A stretch of 64,000 bases of DNA from Saccharomyces uvarum (GCA_947243795.1 OX365941.1:620001-684000), one strand, 5' to 3'; shown: positions 1-9,651, counted from the stretch's first letter. The notes: a model not told the origin generated them from the sequence alone. Numbers and translations: made by a program.

Positions 1-59
1 GTCAGGGAGTTTGTGTTTGACGGTGGTTGAAAATCCCGTAAAAGGATGAATCTATCTTT

Positions 60-82
60 TTCCAGAAGTTTCTGGAACTTTC
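60..82 (-). promoter_or_regulatory. Heat-shock element, five alternating units
   Basis: Seen: the pattern TTCnnGAAnnTTCnnGAAnnTTC is perfect in all five units (TTC 60-62, GAA 65-67, TTC 70-72, GAA 75-77, TTC 80-82). Known: Hsf1 trimers bind such alternating arrays. In S. cerevisiae the gene divergent from LST8 is SIS1, an Hsf1-driven J-protein gene. Inference: this element belongs to a SIS1 orthologue lying just beyond the left edge. It sits about 145 bp upstream of LST8, which could also be affected. The symmetric element does not show the strand by itself. Confidence 0.8.
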
Positions 83-225
83 ATGCTGGCGCAGAGGGTA
101 ACCAGTCACACTAGTTAACATGTAGAAGAAATAATGAATGTTACTGATTAAGCTATATGTGGCAGGCAAGAACCTTGATTGTCAAAGTGGCAATTACGCA
201 GGCATTTCAAGACAGTTCGTGATCC

Positions 226-1137
226 ATGTCCGTTATCTTAGTATCTGCAGGTTATGACCACACAATAAGATTCTGGGAAGCTCTTACTGGAGTTTGTTCA
301 AGGACAATCCAGCACTCTGACTCACAGGTCAATCGCTTACAAATCACCAATGATAAAAAGCTATTAGCCACTGCAGGCCACCAGAACGTACGGCTTTATG
401 ATATTCGGACAACAAACCCCAATCCTGTGGCGTCTTTCGAAGGCCATCGAGGAAATGTTACCTCGGTCTCTTTTCAACAGGACAATAGATGGATGGTGAC
501 TTCTAGTGAGGATGGAACAATCAAAGTGTGGGATGTGCGTTCCCCCTCCATTCCTAGAAATTATAAGCACAATGCACCGGTGAATGAAGTGGTAATACAT
601 CCTAACCAAGGAGAATTAATATCGTGTGATAGAGATGGTAATATAAGGATATGGGACCTGGGAGAAAATCAATGTACCCATCAATTGACGCCTGAGGACG
701 ACACTTCCCTACAGTCTTTATCAATGGCAAGTGATGGCTCTATGCTGGCCGCAGCGAACAGTAAAGGCAATTGCTACGTGTGGGAAATGCCTAATCATAC
801 CGATGCATCACATCTTAAGCCAGTGACCAAATTCAGGGCACATTCTACTTATATAACCAGAATTTTACTATCTTCTGATGTGAAACATTTGGCAACATGT
901 TCTGCGGATCATACAGCTCGTGTGTGGTCTATTGAAGATGACTTTAAATTAGAAACGACATTAGATGGTCACCAAAGATGGGTTTGGGATTGTGCATTTA
1001 GTGCTGACAGTGCGTACTTAGTAACAGCATCATCTGACCATTATGTTAGGTTATGGGATTTATCAACAAGAGAGATTGTCAGACAGTATGGGGGACATCA
1101 CAAGGGTGCTGTGTGTGTAGCACTGAACGATGTGTAA
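226..1137 (+). CDS. LST8: TORC1/TORC2 WD40 subunit Lst8
   Basis: The 303-residue protein consists almost entirely of seven WD40 repeats, visible as recurring GH...W/VWD units such as FEGHRGNVTSV, TIKVWDVRS, IRIWDLG, ARVWSIEDD and YVRLWDLST. Known role: Lst8 (mLST8/GbetaL) binds the kinase domain of Tor1/Tor2 in both TOR complexes, stabilises it, and acts on vacuolar, endosomal and plasma membranes; yeast lst8 mutants also mis-sort amino-acid permeases. Length equals the S. cerevisiae protein. The start is the first ATG, and the initial MSVILVSAGYDHTIRFWEA reads directly into blade one. The gene diverges from an off-window gene on the left and converges on MRP7. No defects are seen. Confidence 0.98.
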   Translation: MSVILVSAGYDHTIRFWEALTGVCSRTIQHSDSQVNRLQITNDKKLLATAGHQNVRLYDIRTTNPNPVASFEGHRGNVTSVSFQQDNRWMVTSSEDGTIKVWDVRSPSIPRNYKHNAPVNEVVIHPNQGELISCDRDGNIRIWDLGENQCTHQLTPEDDTSLQSLSMASDGSMLAAANSKGNCYVWEMPNHTDASHLKPVTKFRAHSTYITRILLSSDVKHLATCSADHTARVWSIEDDFKLETTLDGHQRWVWDCAFSADSAYLVTASSDHYVRLWDLSTREIVRQYGGHHKGAVCVALNDV

Positions 1138-1485
1138 GTTGCAATCTACAAATCATCGAACCCGAAGAGAAGAAAATATTATAGTTTTCTGTGATTTGTT
1201 CGCCTGCGTTTCGAAAACATCCAATTCGTTACACATTGTAAGCATAATTCATCAACTATTCATAAAGCCAAAGTTATTCCTCATATAAAATAAATCAAAA
1301 AAAAAAATGCAATCGGAGGCGAGTGTTAAATTAATATATTCAATTGTATGTACTACTAAATATTTCCCGCCAGGTGGGGTTTCAACATATTTGTACAAAA
1401 GAGTTTGTTTTTTTTGATATTTATATTTACAGACTGATTCTTGAACACATTTATATGTATATTTATGTCGTAAAAGAAAGAAAAA
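1138..1485. other. Convergent LST8/MRP7 3' intergenic region
   Basis: AT-rich spacer with an A-run near 1298 and a T-run near 1408. It contains the Puf3-type motif and a perfect 11/11 ARS consensus match at 1419-1429 that overlap each other. No open frame or RNA gene is seen. Confidence 0.6.
1424..1431 (-). promoter_or_regulatory. Puf3-type 3'-UTR motif of MRP7
   Basis: On the minus strand the sequence is TGTAAATA, about 55 nt beyond the MRP7 stop codon. Known: Puf3 binds TGTANATA in 3'-UTRs of nuclear mRNAs for mitochondrial proteins, mitoribosomal genes above all. The preferred C at position -2 is absent, which lowers confidence. Confidence 0.5.
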
Positions 1486-2601
1486 TCAAAGCTTGCTCAA
1501 AAAGGCTTGCTTGCTTCTAGCGATGACTTCAACCTTATTTCTGATATAGTCAAAACGTCTAGACACAACTGACTTCTTTCCGATTTTAGTTTCGACGGTG
1601 TTCTCCGTTTCAGGAAAGACAGGTTTCAAATATTTTCTACGCAGATGTACCTCTTCAGATAAAGTTAAAAAGCTACCTGCATCTTTGAAAAGCGCTTTGG
1701 TGGCATTCTTATCTATTTTGGTCTGTAGGCTTGGGACTTTTTCTAGGCTATCTATTAGTTTTACCTTCAAAGCTTGTTTCTCTTGTTCAGAGATGTACCC
1801 GATTAATTCAAGTTTATTATTGAAAGAAGTAGATGAATTCAAAAGGTTGCTACACTCGTCAATCATAGACAAACTTTCCGTTAATTTCTCACTTGGCCAG
1901 TTTTCTCTATTTGCTCTTAAACGCTCTTCCGTTTTAAGGAAGTATCTGCTATTGAACGCCGCATCTTCAATGGAGAACCCGTTCTTCAAGGAAGCTCTTA
2001 CACGAGTTAAATATAATGTTGCCAAGCTGATATCCTTTATGTTTAACTTAAGTTCTTCTGTAAGAACTTTTGTCAATTCCTTCTGTAGTTCCTTCCTTTT
2101 ACACTCTCTACTTTCTAAACGTTTTAAAATATCAGGCTTCGCTAGGTAATCTTTTCTGGAGAGAGAACTCTCTTCTTTGGAAGATGCTCTCTTGTTAGTT
2201 AGCTCAGAACGACCAAACCTTCTGAAGGTCGGTTCAAAGTGAGGAGACGGTAATTTTAGATCACGACTTAAAGCCACACCAATGAATTTTCTCTTTGGAT
2301 GAAAAGGGTCAAGATAGTACCGGACAACGCCAGGCTCTAGGGCAAATATGGTATGATCCTTCCCTATACCAACGTTCTCGCCGGGATAGAATTTCGTTCC
2401 TCTTTGCCTCATAATGATTTCCCCACTGGTAATATCTTGGCCTTCGTATTTCTTTGGGCCCAATCTTCTACCTGCAGAGTCCTTCATGCTTGTTCTTGAA
2501 CCTGCAGCTCTTTTAGTGGCATTACGCACCTGGATGAATACACCAGAAGCATTTTTTCGATATGAAATACCACAAGTATCTAATAAAGCAAAATTCCACA
2601 T
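1486..2601 (-). CDS. MRP7: Mitochondrial large-subunit ribosomal protein bL27m
   Basis: 371 residues, the same length as S. cerevisiae Mrp7. Residues about 25-110 form the bacterial L27-like core: [29 protein letters not shown] followed by [19 protein letters not shown] and [13 protein letters not shown]. The long Lys/Arg-rich C-terminal extension (about 110-371) is typical of fungal bL27m. Residues 1-25 are presumably the mitochondrial targeting segment. The protein sits near the peptidyl-transferase side of the 54S subunit. The C-terminal half diverges visibly from the S. cerevisiae protein I recall, while the L27 core is nearly invariant. It converges with LST8 and diverges from HRB1. Confidence 0.97.
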   Translation of the reverse strand: MWNFALLDTCGISYRKNASGVFIQVRNATKRAAGSRTSMKDSAGRRLGPKKYEGQDITSGEIIMRQRGTKFYPGENVGIGKDHTIFALEPGVVRYYLDPFHPKRKFIGVALSRDLKLPSPHFEPTFRRFGRSELTNKRASSKEESSLSRKDYLAKPDILKRLESRECKRKELQKELTKVLTEELKLNIKDISLATLYLTRVRASLKNGFSIEDAAFNSRYFLKTEERLRANRENWPSEKLTESLSMIDECSNLLNSSTSFNNKLELIGYISEQEKQALKVKLIDSLEKVPSLQTKIDKNATKALFKDAGSFLTLSEEVHLRRKYLKPVFPETENTVETKIGKKSVVSRRFDYIRNKVEVIARSKQAFLSKL

Positions 2602-3095
2602 GCTCTCTACCCTTTTTTTTTTAAATAGTGTTCAATTTCTGACTGCTGCCAGTTTATGAGTAATCTTCTAAAGAGCTAACTTGATCATCGTGAGTACTAC
2701 CGTTAACTGGGTCTAGGGACAAGTTTTTGAAGTTCAATCGCGGACGCCCGCAATTGAAACACCCAGTCATAACAGACAATAAAATGCATAACCAGTAGGA
2801 AGCGGTGTTTATCACGTTACGAACAGATGCCTGTGTTAGCTTTTTTATCAATCTCCAGACTGTAACGAATGCGTTTTGGTATTGGTTGTAATCAACGGTT
2901 CTCTTTTATCCTGTAACTCAAATTGACTGGTTTATAGACATCTCTTCTCTAGGTCGTTGTTAATGACTCCTTATTTAGCGAGGGAAGTGGGAAAAAATGA
3001 GTACTGGCTGAAAAATTTCGTAACTATATTTACTCATAAGCTCGAGAATAGCTCAGGGGGGCTAGAAGAAGTTCAAAGAATTCAGGTAATAAGAC
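2602..3095. promoter_or_regulatory. Divergent MRP7/HRB1 promoter region
   Basis: 494 bp between two divergent starts. A T-tract (2610-2620) lies beside the MRP7 start. A 65-codon minus-strand frame inside the region has no recognisable features. No tRNA, repeat or strong factor consensus is seen. Confidence 0.5.
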
Positions 3096-4826
3096 ATGTC
3101 TGATCAAGAAAGAGGCTCAGAAAACGTATGTTTGATTGATACGATAACGAGGTGTTGAGGAGTTTGATAAGGGAGGCCTCATGAAGTCATTAGGGATTGA
3201 AAAGGATTAAGTGAAAGATGAGTCAGGGTTACATTTCATTGCCGGTAAACTTACTTGATGTGATTCCGTGAGTAAAACGTGTTGCTAATAGTGTAGTTGC
3301 TACTGTTTATCTGATATCTGTAAAAGTAAGAGAGATTGAATTTTTTTTTTTCAAAATGACCCTATTTTTTCGAGGCTATCCACTACATCAATGTGTTCAG
3401 CTTATTCGACTATGAGCCTGCTATGACTTTTTTAGTCTCTCTCTAATTATGATATTTAGCTGCTTTTACTAATATGAATCATTTGTTGTAGAATAACCGA
3501 AGTAGATCGAGATCGAGATCGCCCATTCGTCGCCGGATGAGCGATGATCGTGGATATGAAAGAGATAAGCGCTCCTCCCGTGGCTCAGACAATTACAATA
3601 ATAGACATAGGGATTCGAATGCGTACAGGGGAAACAGATATGGAAGTGGATATAGAGGAGGTAGAGACAGGCCTGGTTACAGAGTAAGAGAACCCCTCAA
3701 TGATAGAGAACCCCCCAGATCTAGAGACCGTTATGACGATAGATTCGGAGGAAGAGACGGAAGCGGCCGTTATGGAGGTAGACGTGATGATTACCCTAGA
3801 AGCTTCAAGGGTAGGCACAACCCACGTGATGACAGTAGGAGAGGTGGTTTTAATAACGATGCAGCAAGAGGTGATTACGGTCCTTTGTTAGCACGTGAAT
3901 TGGATAGTACATACGAAGAAAAAGTGAATAGAAATTATTCAAACAGTATATTTGTGGGTAATTTAACATACGACAGCACCCCGGAAGACTTAACTGAATT
4001 TTTTTCACAAATAGGAAAAGTGGTCCGCGCGGACATAATTACATCAAGAGGTCACCACAGAGGTATGGGTACAGTGGAATTCACTAATTCAGATGATGTT
4101 GATAATGCCATCCGCCAGTACGATGGGGCCTTCTTTATGGATCGTAAAATTTTTGTCAGACAAGATAATCCACCACCTTCAAGCAATACCAGAGAAAGAA
4201 AGGGACTCGATAGAGGAGAGTCTAAACAAAATCGAAAAACGTACGAAATTATTGTCAAAAATCTACCTTCTTCCATCAATTGGCAAGCTTTAAAAGACAT
4301 GTTCAAGGAATGTGGAAATGTTGCGCACGCCGATGTAGAACTAGATAATGAAAAGGCCTCTACAGGCTCTGGTACTGTATCCTTCTATGACACTAAAGAT
4401 CTCGATAGATCGATTGAGAAATACAACGGATATGAAATAGAGGGCAATATTTTAGATGTCAAGGCCAAGGCAGGTCTGGATGACTACAGTAACGGGGACG
4501 ATATTGATATTCCAATGGAAGATTCTCCGGTAAATGAAGAAGCCCGCAAATTTACTGAAAATGTAGTCGGCGGAGGCGAAAGAAATAGCTTAATTTACTG
4601 CAGTAATTTGCCATTTTCTACTGCAAAGAGTGATCTTTATGACCTTTTTGAGACCATTGGAAAGGTCAACAATGCCGAATTAAGGTACGACATGAAAGGA
4701 GCGCCAACCGGAATATCTGTAGTTGAATACGATAACGTCGAAGATGCTGACGTGTGTATTGAAAGGTTAAACAACTACAACTATGGTGGTTGCGATCTGG
4801 ATATATCTTATGCTAAACGTGTTTAA
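3096..4826 (+). CDS. HRB1: SR-like poly(A)+ RNA-binding protein Hrb1 (spliced; exons 3096-3125 and 3492-4826)
   Basis: Exon 1 gives the ten residues MSDQERGSEN; the 366-nt intron is excised; exon 2 continues NNRSRSRSRSPIRRRMSDD. The product is 454 residues, the S. cerevisiae Hrb1 length. Domains: an N-terminal RS/RGG-rich region (about 11-130) and three RRMs at about 160-235 (SIFVGNL), 261-336 (EIIVKNL) and 375-452 (SLIYCSNL). Known role: Hrb1 and its paralogue Gbp2 load on mRNA through THO/TREX, accompany it to the cytoplasm, and act in quality control of spliced mRNAs. Internal Met at 3537 would also give a long frame, but it drops the SR repeat. The splice signals make the upstream start the better choice. 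Confidence 0.96.
3126..3491 (+). other. HRB1: HRB1 spliceosomal intron
   Basis: The donor is GTATGT at 3126-3131. The branch point is TACTAAT at 3467-3473, one base from the canonical TACTAAC. The acceptor is TAG ending at 3491, 18 nt after the branch box. Splicing keeps the frame, giving exon 1 of ten codons and then 15 codons before the internal Met at 3537. A T-rich stretch occupies 3341-3355. The position just after the start codon region is typical of yeast introns. Confidence 0.94.
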
Positions 4827-5189
4827 GTTTTTTTTTTCATCTTTACGCCTTCTTCCTTTTAGGATGAGTTACAAGTATTATTTATCTTGTCAGGTCTCCC
4901 ATTATATACCCATCATTGTGTACACGTATAACTTTGAAATAAAGTTTGAAAGACTTCAAAAAATAACAGAAAGGAGAGCCCGGTTCGAACAATATTGAGC
5001 ATTGTAGGGGAACTACTGTAAAAAAATTACGGGTAGACGTCATCAAAAAATATGCCGTGTTTTTATTTATAAAGAACAAAAACACACAATATTCAAGAGG
5101 CTTTGGAAAGCTTTTGTTACGTACGTAAATGATCTTATCACTATGATTTACAATTACTACCTTTTTCTTGGAGAATATTCAAAAGTTTA
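4827..5189. other. Convergent HRB1/PET8 intergenic region
   Basis: 363-bp 3'/3' spacer with a T-run just after the HRB1 stop. It includes an isolated TFIIIC B-box-like word (GGTTCGAAC, 4982-4990) without a convincing A-box or tRNA fold. No gene is seen. Confidence 0.5.
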
Positions 5190-6044
5190 TTACCCTTTCA
5201 TTTCTTCACTTGTCGGGAAATTATTCGATAGCAAAGAATGAACAGTTTCATACATTCCCAGGAAGATAGCACCACCAGCACTGATCCACATTGTCCGTGG
5301 CCCTACTCCACTGAAAAATACAGCAGCACCTTCTTCTCTATAAATTTTAACGATTACGTTCCCAAGTGAGGTAGTTCTCTTGTTAAGCATTAGCCTTGTT
5401 TTCAAGAAATCCAATGGCGTTGTTGTTGCTGCCGCAATTCCACCCGCAATTGAACCGCAAACAGCCCCCTTCCACGGCTCCGCTTGGACTTGATCGTTCG
5501 CTTTAGCCCAAGTCTTCTTCAAGTACTCGTATAAGGGAAACTGTATGCAGGTAAACGGTATTTCCCTCATAATGGTGGTAGACCAGCCTCTATAAAGATT
5601 CTTTCTAAAACCTTCTTTATTATCGTTCCGTAGAATTGATTGTAATGTCTGCCAGGAAGAATTTGAGGAGTGAATTTGCGTCCTTTGCTTGACAACTTCC
5701 GCTGGGACACGAACAAGACATGCACAAATTTCACCAATAGAGGAGGAAAGCATGTGTGTAGTCGTATCAACTAATTGCTCAGATCCTGGTGAGTATAGTT
5801 TACTGACATATGGCTTTGATTTCACTTTCATATAGTCATAACTGACAAAAAAGAGTGAGGCACCTGGTGCTGATGCCACAACGGCACTTCCTAGGCCACG
5901 ATATATGCCTTTGTACCCCCCATTAGCAAAGAACCCTCCTTTAGCCTGAAGTCTGGTTTTGATTGTATCTATAGGGAAAAAAACCAAGTCCGTAGAGGTA
6001 CCAGCAGCGGCGCCACTAAGCAAGGATAGAAAGAAAGTGTTCAT
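5190..6044 (-). CDS. PET8: Mitochondrial S-adenosylmethionine carrier
   Basis: 284-residue mitochondrial carrier with three tandem Solcar repeats of about 95 residues, each with a PX[DE]XX[KR]XR signature: FPIDTIKTRLQAKGG, VPAEVVKQRTQ and TPLDFLKTRLM. Six membrane helices are expected in the inner membrane. Known: Pet8/Sam5 imports SAM in exchange for S-adenosylhomocysteine for matrix methylation, biotin and lipoate synthesis; mutants are petite. Length equals that of S. cerevisiae. The start is the ATG that opens directly into the first carrier helix (MNTFFLSLLSGAAAG). It converges with HRB1 and is followed upstream by RLP7 in the same orientation. Confidence 0.97.
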   Translation of the reverse strand: MNTFFLSLLSGAAAGTSTDLVFFPIDTIKTRLQAKGGFFANGGYKGIYRGLGSAVVASAPGASLFFVSYDYMKVKSKPYVSKLYSPGSEQLVDTTTHMLSSSIGEICACLVRVPAEVVKQRTQIHSSNSSWQTLQSILRNDNKEGFRKNLYRGWSTTIMREIPFTCIQFPLYEYLKKTWAKANDQVQAEPWKGAVCGSIAGGIAAATTTPLDFLKTRLMLNKRTTSLGNVIVKIYREEGAAVFFSGVGPRTMWISAGGAIFLGMYETVHSLLSNNFPTSEEMKG

Positions 6045-6423
6045 AGTTAATTCTTCACAGCGAAACCTAGTCCATTTGCTGAGTTAAGTATATCAAAACC
6101 CTTACAATTCAGCAAGTAAAATGGAACTCCATTGACCTCAAAATACTTTCAAGGTGCACTCCATTGTTAATATATTTATATACAAAATAGCATTCAGGAA
6201 GCGGGAAAAAAGTTCGCGCTCGCAACATGTTGCCTTCCAAAACCGTATCAATAAAGAAAATTGTGAAGAACTAGCTTAAAACAGTTCACAGCACGTACAT
6301 ACGACTGGCTTTGGAGGGTTCACAACATCTCATAAACACAAAAAGAAATATTTGCTCCTTTAATGGCATTGAAAAAATATTTAATAACCTATGTACTATA
6401 CAGTGATAAAAAGACTCTTCCGA
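6045..6423. promoter_or_regulatory. RLP7 3' end and PET8 promoter
   Basis: 379 bp between two minus-strand genes, holding the RLP7 terminator and PET8 promoter. A short GC-richer patch (about 6198-6230) is the only compositional feature. No strong motif is identified. Confidence 0.4.
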
Positions 6424-7392
6424 TTAATTTAACTTAGCCAATAAAGAGTCAATGTCAACTTCGATAACTGGTGCAGTAGCTGCATTTGAGAATTGACGGG
6501 TTCTTGATTCTGCCTCTCTTTGTTTTATCTTTCTCAACCTATTTAAAGAACCAAATCCAGATACTTCTCTATTCAATTTGAATGGTTGCAGGAAAAAGTT
6601 ACAAGCAGAGAACGAGTCGCCCATAGTAGCAATCTCGTGAATAATATCTTCTACACAGATGATTCCATGGTCTCCCAACTGTTCTTCAACTATGTTATTG
6701 TCATTTAGAACTATTTCGCGAGATTCGGCTTCACTCTCACCCTTGTACATTATTCTACCTCTCTTTTGGATTAAAGAACGAATAGAAGATAGAGAAGGTT
6801 TCCCAATTACTACGTATGGGGCGACAAGTTTGAGTAATGGGTAAACGTGCTTGGTCAATTTGATAAAAACACCCGTATTAGTCTCAACTAATCTCAGCAA
6901 AGATAAAATCTTGAATGTCTTGTGTGGGATATTTACAGCAAGTGGACCTCTCACTCTTACAACAAAAAGTAAAGCAGGTTCACCATCGTATGTAGTCTTT
7001 TCTCTGGTTAGACCATCATCTTCCTCATCATCGCTTTCCTTCAAATCGGTAGATTCCTGCTCGATGTTCTTAGGTTTCTCAGTAATTTTCAAAATGAAAT
7101 CTTTTTCAGATGCAATATGCTGTGTCTCATTCTTAGCTTTTTTGTCTTCTAATATTGAAACTCTTTTAATTCTTTCCTTTTCTCTGGATGTAGCCAAAGT
7201 CTTCGCAACTATGCTCTCTGCTCTGACAAATCTGTTTTTGTTACTTCTCTTCTTCTTAATTTGTTCTTCCCTTTTCTTCTTTGCTAGTTCTTGTCTCTCG
7301 ATTCTAGTTCTATCGGCATTTCTTCTTTTCCTTAAAAGGACCTCTGGGTTGGAGTTCAAAGCTTGAGTTTTACTCTCTTGGGCTGAAGACAT
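6424..7392 (-). CDS. RLP7: Ribosome-biogenesis protein Rlp7 (uL30-like)
   Basis: 322 residues. A highly basic N-terminal third ([34 protein letters not shown]) precedes an L7/uL30-like fold from about residue 140 ([58 protein letters not shown]). Known: Rlp7 is a nucleolar 60S assembly factor that binds the ITS2/5.8S region and is needed for 27SA3 processing; it is not part of the mature ribosome. An acidic stretch ([10 protein letters not shown]) interrupts the two parts. It diverges from DOM34 across a promoter carrying PAC and RRPE words, as expected for ribosome-biogenesis regulation. Confidence 0.97.
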   Translation of the reverse strand: MSSAQESKTQALNSNPEVLLRKRRNADRTRIERQELAKKKREEQIKKKRSNKNRFVRAESIVAKTLATSREKERIKRVSILEDKKAKNETQHIASEKDFILKITEKPKNIEQESTDLKESDDEEDDGLTREKTTYDGEPALLFVVRVRGPLAVNIPHKTFKILSLLRLVETNTGVFIKLTKHVYPLLKLVAPYVVIGKPSLSSIRSLIQKRGRIMYKGESEAESREIVLNDNNIVEEQLGDHGIICVEDIIHEIATMGDSFSACNFFLQPFKLNREVSGFGSLNRLRKIKQREAESRTRQFSNAATAPVIEVDIDSLLAKLN

Positions 7393-7487
7393 TTTAACCT
7401 GATTTATTGTACTCTTTTTAGTTCTATAAGCTTTCTCCTTGAAGAAACTTTTTATTAAAAGATGTAAGCAATCGAGGTTTTTCTCAT

Positions 7488-7495
7488 CTCATCGC
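7488..7495 (-). promoter_or_regulatory. PAC element (GCGATGAG)
   Basis: Minus-strand GCGATGAG, about 95 bp upstream of the RLP7 start. Known: the PAC motif is bound by Dot6/Tod6 and controls ribosome-biogenesis genes downstream of TORC1/PKA. Co-occurrence with RRPE 30 bp away supports function. Confidence 0.65.
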
Positions 7496-7526
7496 TTCTT
7501 TTTTTTTTTTTGTAAGCAGTGAATGG

Positions 7527-7538
7527 TGAAAAAATTTT
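7527..7538 (+). promoter_or_regulatory. RRPE-like element (TGAAAAAATTTT)
   Basis: TGAAAAAATTTT has one A more than the textbook TGAAAAATTTT. It lies about 140 bp upstream of RLP7 beside the PAC element. Known: RRPE is bound by Stb3 and drives ribosome-biogenesis genes. Confidence 0.55.
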
Positions 7539-7754
7539 CTTTTTCAGGTACAAACAATCCGTACAGTATGATAAAGCAATGAAATATTGAATATTCATTA
7601 GAAAATGTAAAGCTCGATATAATTGTTACTTTTACGTATATAATGTTCGCGGGGGAACTAAGTGAAAATTAAGCCGGCTACATAGGAATTATTTTTTGTT
7701 TTTGTTTCGTTTTGCATCCGTATCTTAAAGTATCGCACTTCACCTCCGAAAGCT

Positions 7755-8906
7755 ATGAAGGTTTTCAGTCTAAAGAAGGACTCAGTTAACAAGGGAGGAG
7801 CCATTATTGCTCTGCAACCAGAAGACAAGGAAGATCTGTTCACCATTTATCAGATTATAGATAAAGATGACGAGTTAGTATTTAGAAGAAAGTTCACCTC
7901 TAAACTTGATGACACTGGTAAGAAAACAAGTACCGATTTGATCAAACTAAAGATTAAAGTAATATCCAATGAATTTGATATGAAAGGTGAGTATTTGAAA
8001 TACAAAGGTATTACTGTAACTGATGAAACAGGAGATAATAAACCCGTTGGTAAATATTTAGGGTTTACCGTAGACTACGTGTATCCTTTCACTATTATAA
8101 AGCATAACTTTAACAAATTCATGCAAAAACTTCTGGATGACGCCTGTAATGTTGAACAGAAATCAGATACCGCAGCAATAGTTTTGCAGGAAGGAATTGC
8201 ACATGTTTGTTTAGTAACAGCCTCATCCACCATATTAAAGCAAAAAATTGAGTATAGTATGCCAAAGAAAAAGAGAGCTACTGATGTTGTAAAATTTGAC
8301 GAAAAAACCGAAAAGTTTTATAAGGCTATTTACAATTCGATAAAAAAAGACCTGGATCTTGGCAAACTGAAAACCATCATTCTTTGTTCACCTGGTTTCT
8401 ATGCCAAAATATTGATGGACAAAATTGTTCAGTATGCCGAAGAAGAACACAATAAGAAAATACTCGACAACAAAGGTATGTTTTTTATTGCACATTCCTC
8501 TACGGGCTATTTGCAGGGTATCAACGAAGTTTTGAAAAACCCGTTGTATGCCTCGAAGCTGCAAGATACTAAATACTCTAAAGAAAATTTGATAATGGAT
8601 GAATTTTTATTGCATCTGAACAAGGATGATAACAAGGCTTGGTATGGTGAAAAAGAAATCACGAAAGCTGCAGAATTTGGAGCGATCAATTATTTACTAT
8701 TAACAGATAGAATTATGCACTCAGATGATATTGCACAGAGAGTAAAATATCTAAAACTAATGGACTCTGTTGAGAGTAATGGTGGGAAAACTTTAGTATT
8801 CAGCACCTTACATTCTCTCGGAGAAGAGCTTGACCAACTAACAGGTATTGCTTGTATCCTCAAGTACCCACTGCCCGATCTGGACGAAGATGATAATGAG
8901 GAATGA
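7755..8906 (+). CDS. DOM34: Ribosome-rescue factor Dom34 (Pelota)
   Basis: 383 residues in the three-domain eRF1/Pelota architecture. The N-terminal Sm-like domain (about 1-130) lacks the NIKS peptide-release motif, as expected for Pelota. The middle domain (about 135-270; AAIVLQEGIAHVCLV, MPKKKRATDV) lacks GGQ. The C-terminal eRF1_3 domain ends in an acidic tail (LPDLDEDDNEE). Known: Dom34 with the GTPase Hbs1 enters the empty A site of stalled ribosomes and splits them with Rli1 (no-go and non-stop decay). It is about three residues shorter than S. cerevisiae Dom34 as I remember it and differs at many positions, which is one reason to call this another species. It is the last gene before the centromere. 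Confidence 0.97.
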   Translation: MKVFSLKKDSVNKGGAIIALQPEDKEDLFTIYQIIDKDDELVFRRKFTSKLDDTGKKTSTDLIKLKIKVISNEFDMKGEYLKYKGITVTDETGDNKPVGKYLGFTVDYVYPFTIIKHNFNKFMQKLLDDACNVEQKSDTAAIVLQEGIAHVCLVTASSTILKQKIEYSMPKKKRATDVVKFDEKTEKFYKAIYNSIKKDLDLGKLKTIILCSPGFYAKILMDKIVQYAEEEHNKKILDNKGMFFIAHSSTGYLQGINEVLKNPLYASKLQDTKYSKENLIMDEFLLHLNKDDNKAWYGEKEITKAAEFGAINYLLLTDRIMHSDDIAQRVKYLKLMDSVESNGGKTLVFSTLHSLGEELDQLTGIACILKYPLPDLDEDDNEE

Positions 8907-9040
8907 GATCAGTATATAATAAAAAGTAATCTACACGTAAAATTCGCAATCTAATTAAATAATGTAAGACTCCTAAGCCTGTTTATTCCCCCAACCGACA
9001 AAATAGAATCGCCTCTGAACCGTTTCTGTATACACAAGAT

Positions 9041-9076
9041 TGCAACATTGCAACATTGCAACATTGCAACATTGCA
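9041..9076 (+). repeat. Octamer tandem repeat (TGCAACAT)4.5
   Basis: Four perfect copies of TGCAACAT plus a half copy, about 97 bp before CDEI of the centromere. This is a simple minisatellite with no coding potential, likely variable in copy number between strains. Confidence 0.9.
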
Positions 9077-9172
9077 GACTGAATTGAACTAAGCTCCGTC
9101 GCTTGAATACGCTAGTAATAATACTTACTAGATGCACAGCCATCTTGACTAAAAGATAAATTCGTTTTATTT

Positions 9173-9291
9173 ATCACGTGTTATATTTATAGATTTAAAC
9201 ATTTATTTTTTATTATTGTTAATGTGTTATTTTTATTAAATAAACTTTTATTTTATATATATGTTAGGTTTTGATTTCCGAAAATATAATA
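9173..9291 (+). other. CEN14: Point centromere CEN14 (CDEI-CDEII-CDEIII)
   Basis: CDEI is ATCACGTG at 9173-9180 (consensus RTCACRTG), the Cbf1 site. CDEII is 9181-9265, 85 bp of almost pure A+T in runs, within the 78-90 bp that a Cse4 nucleosome needs. CDEIII begins at about 9266 and contains TGATTTCCGAAA at 9272-9283 with the essential CCG, followed by the usual A/T-rich tail; CBF3 binds here. The order CDEI to CDEIII runs on the plus strand. The position between DOM34 and CIT1 is that of CEN14 in S. cerevisiae, so YNL-type genes lie left and YNR-type genes right. Confidence 0.96.
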
Positions 9292-9651
9292 TATGTTACT
9301 TAGAAAGAAAAATAGTTTTTGCCCTGTTGTTTCCGAAGTTGCCGCACAAAATTTCGCCGAAGGCATGATCAAGCTATAGGTAGCACATACATTTTCATGT
9401 CTATTATGTGTAGCATTGGATGCTCAACTTTAGCAGACCCAGTTTGATCTGGAAAAATATATCAATATCAGAACCGAGTATTTTGTTTACATCATTGTTT
9501 CACACAACTTTACCTTTCTTCAATCCTTGGCATATATGCATTTAGAAAGAAATTGTTACCTACTATTGCTAGTATTTGCTCTATATTTTACCAGTACGGT
9601 GATACAATAAACACGGACTAACGAAAAGTCAGCCGTTAAAAATCACCAAAC

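Larger units (their letters stand above)
7393..7754. promoter_or_regulatory. Divergent RLP7/DOM34 promoter
   Basis: 362 bp with a 13-base T-tract (about 7499-7511) flanked by the PAC word on one side and the RRPE word on the other. This is the poly(dA:dT)/PAC/RRPE layout common in yeast ribosome-biogenesis promoters. Confidence 0.6.

Noticed and set aside
1598-2149. 183-codon plus-strand frame antisense to MRP7
   Set aside because: Shadow of the Lys/Glu-rich MRP7 C-terminus; no independent evidence.
4982-4990. Isolated TFIIIC B-box-like GGTTCGAAC between HRB1 and PET8
   Set aside because: Lacks the terminal CC of the B-box, no matching A-box or cloverleaf; an extra-TFIIIC site is possible but unsupported.
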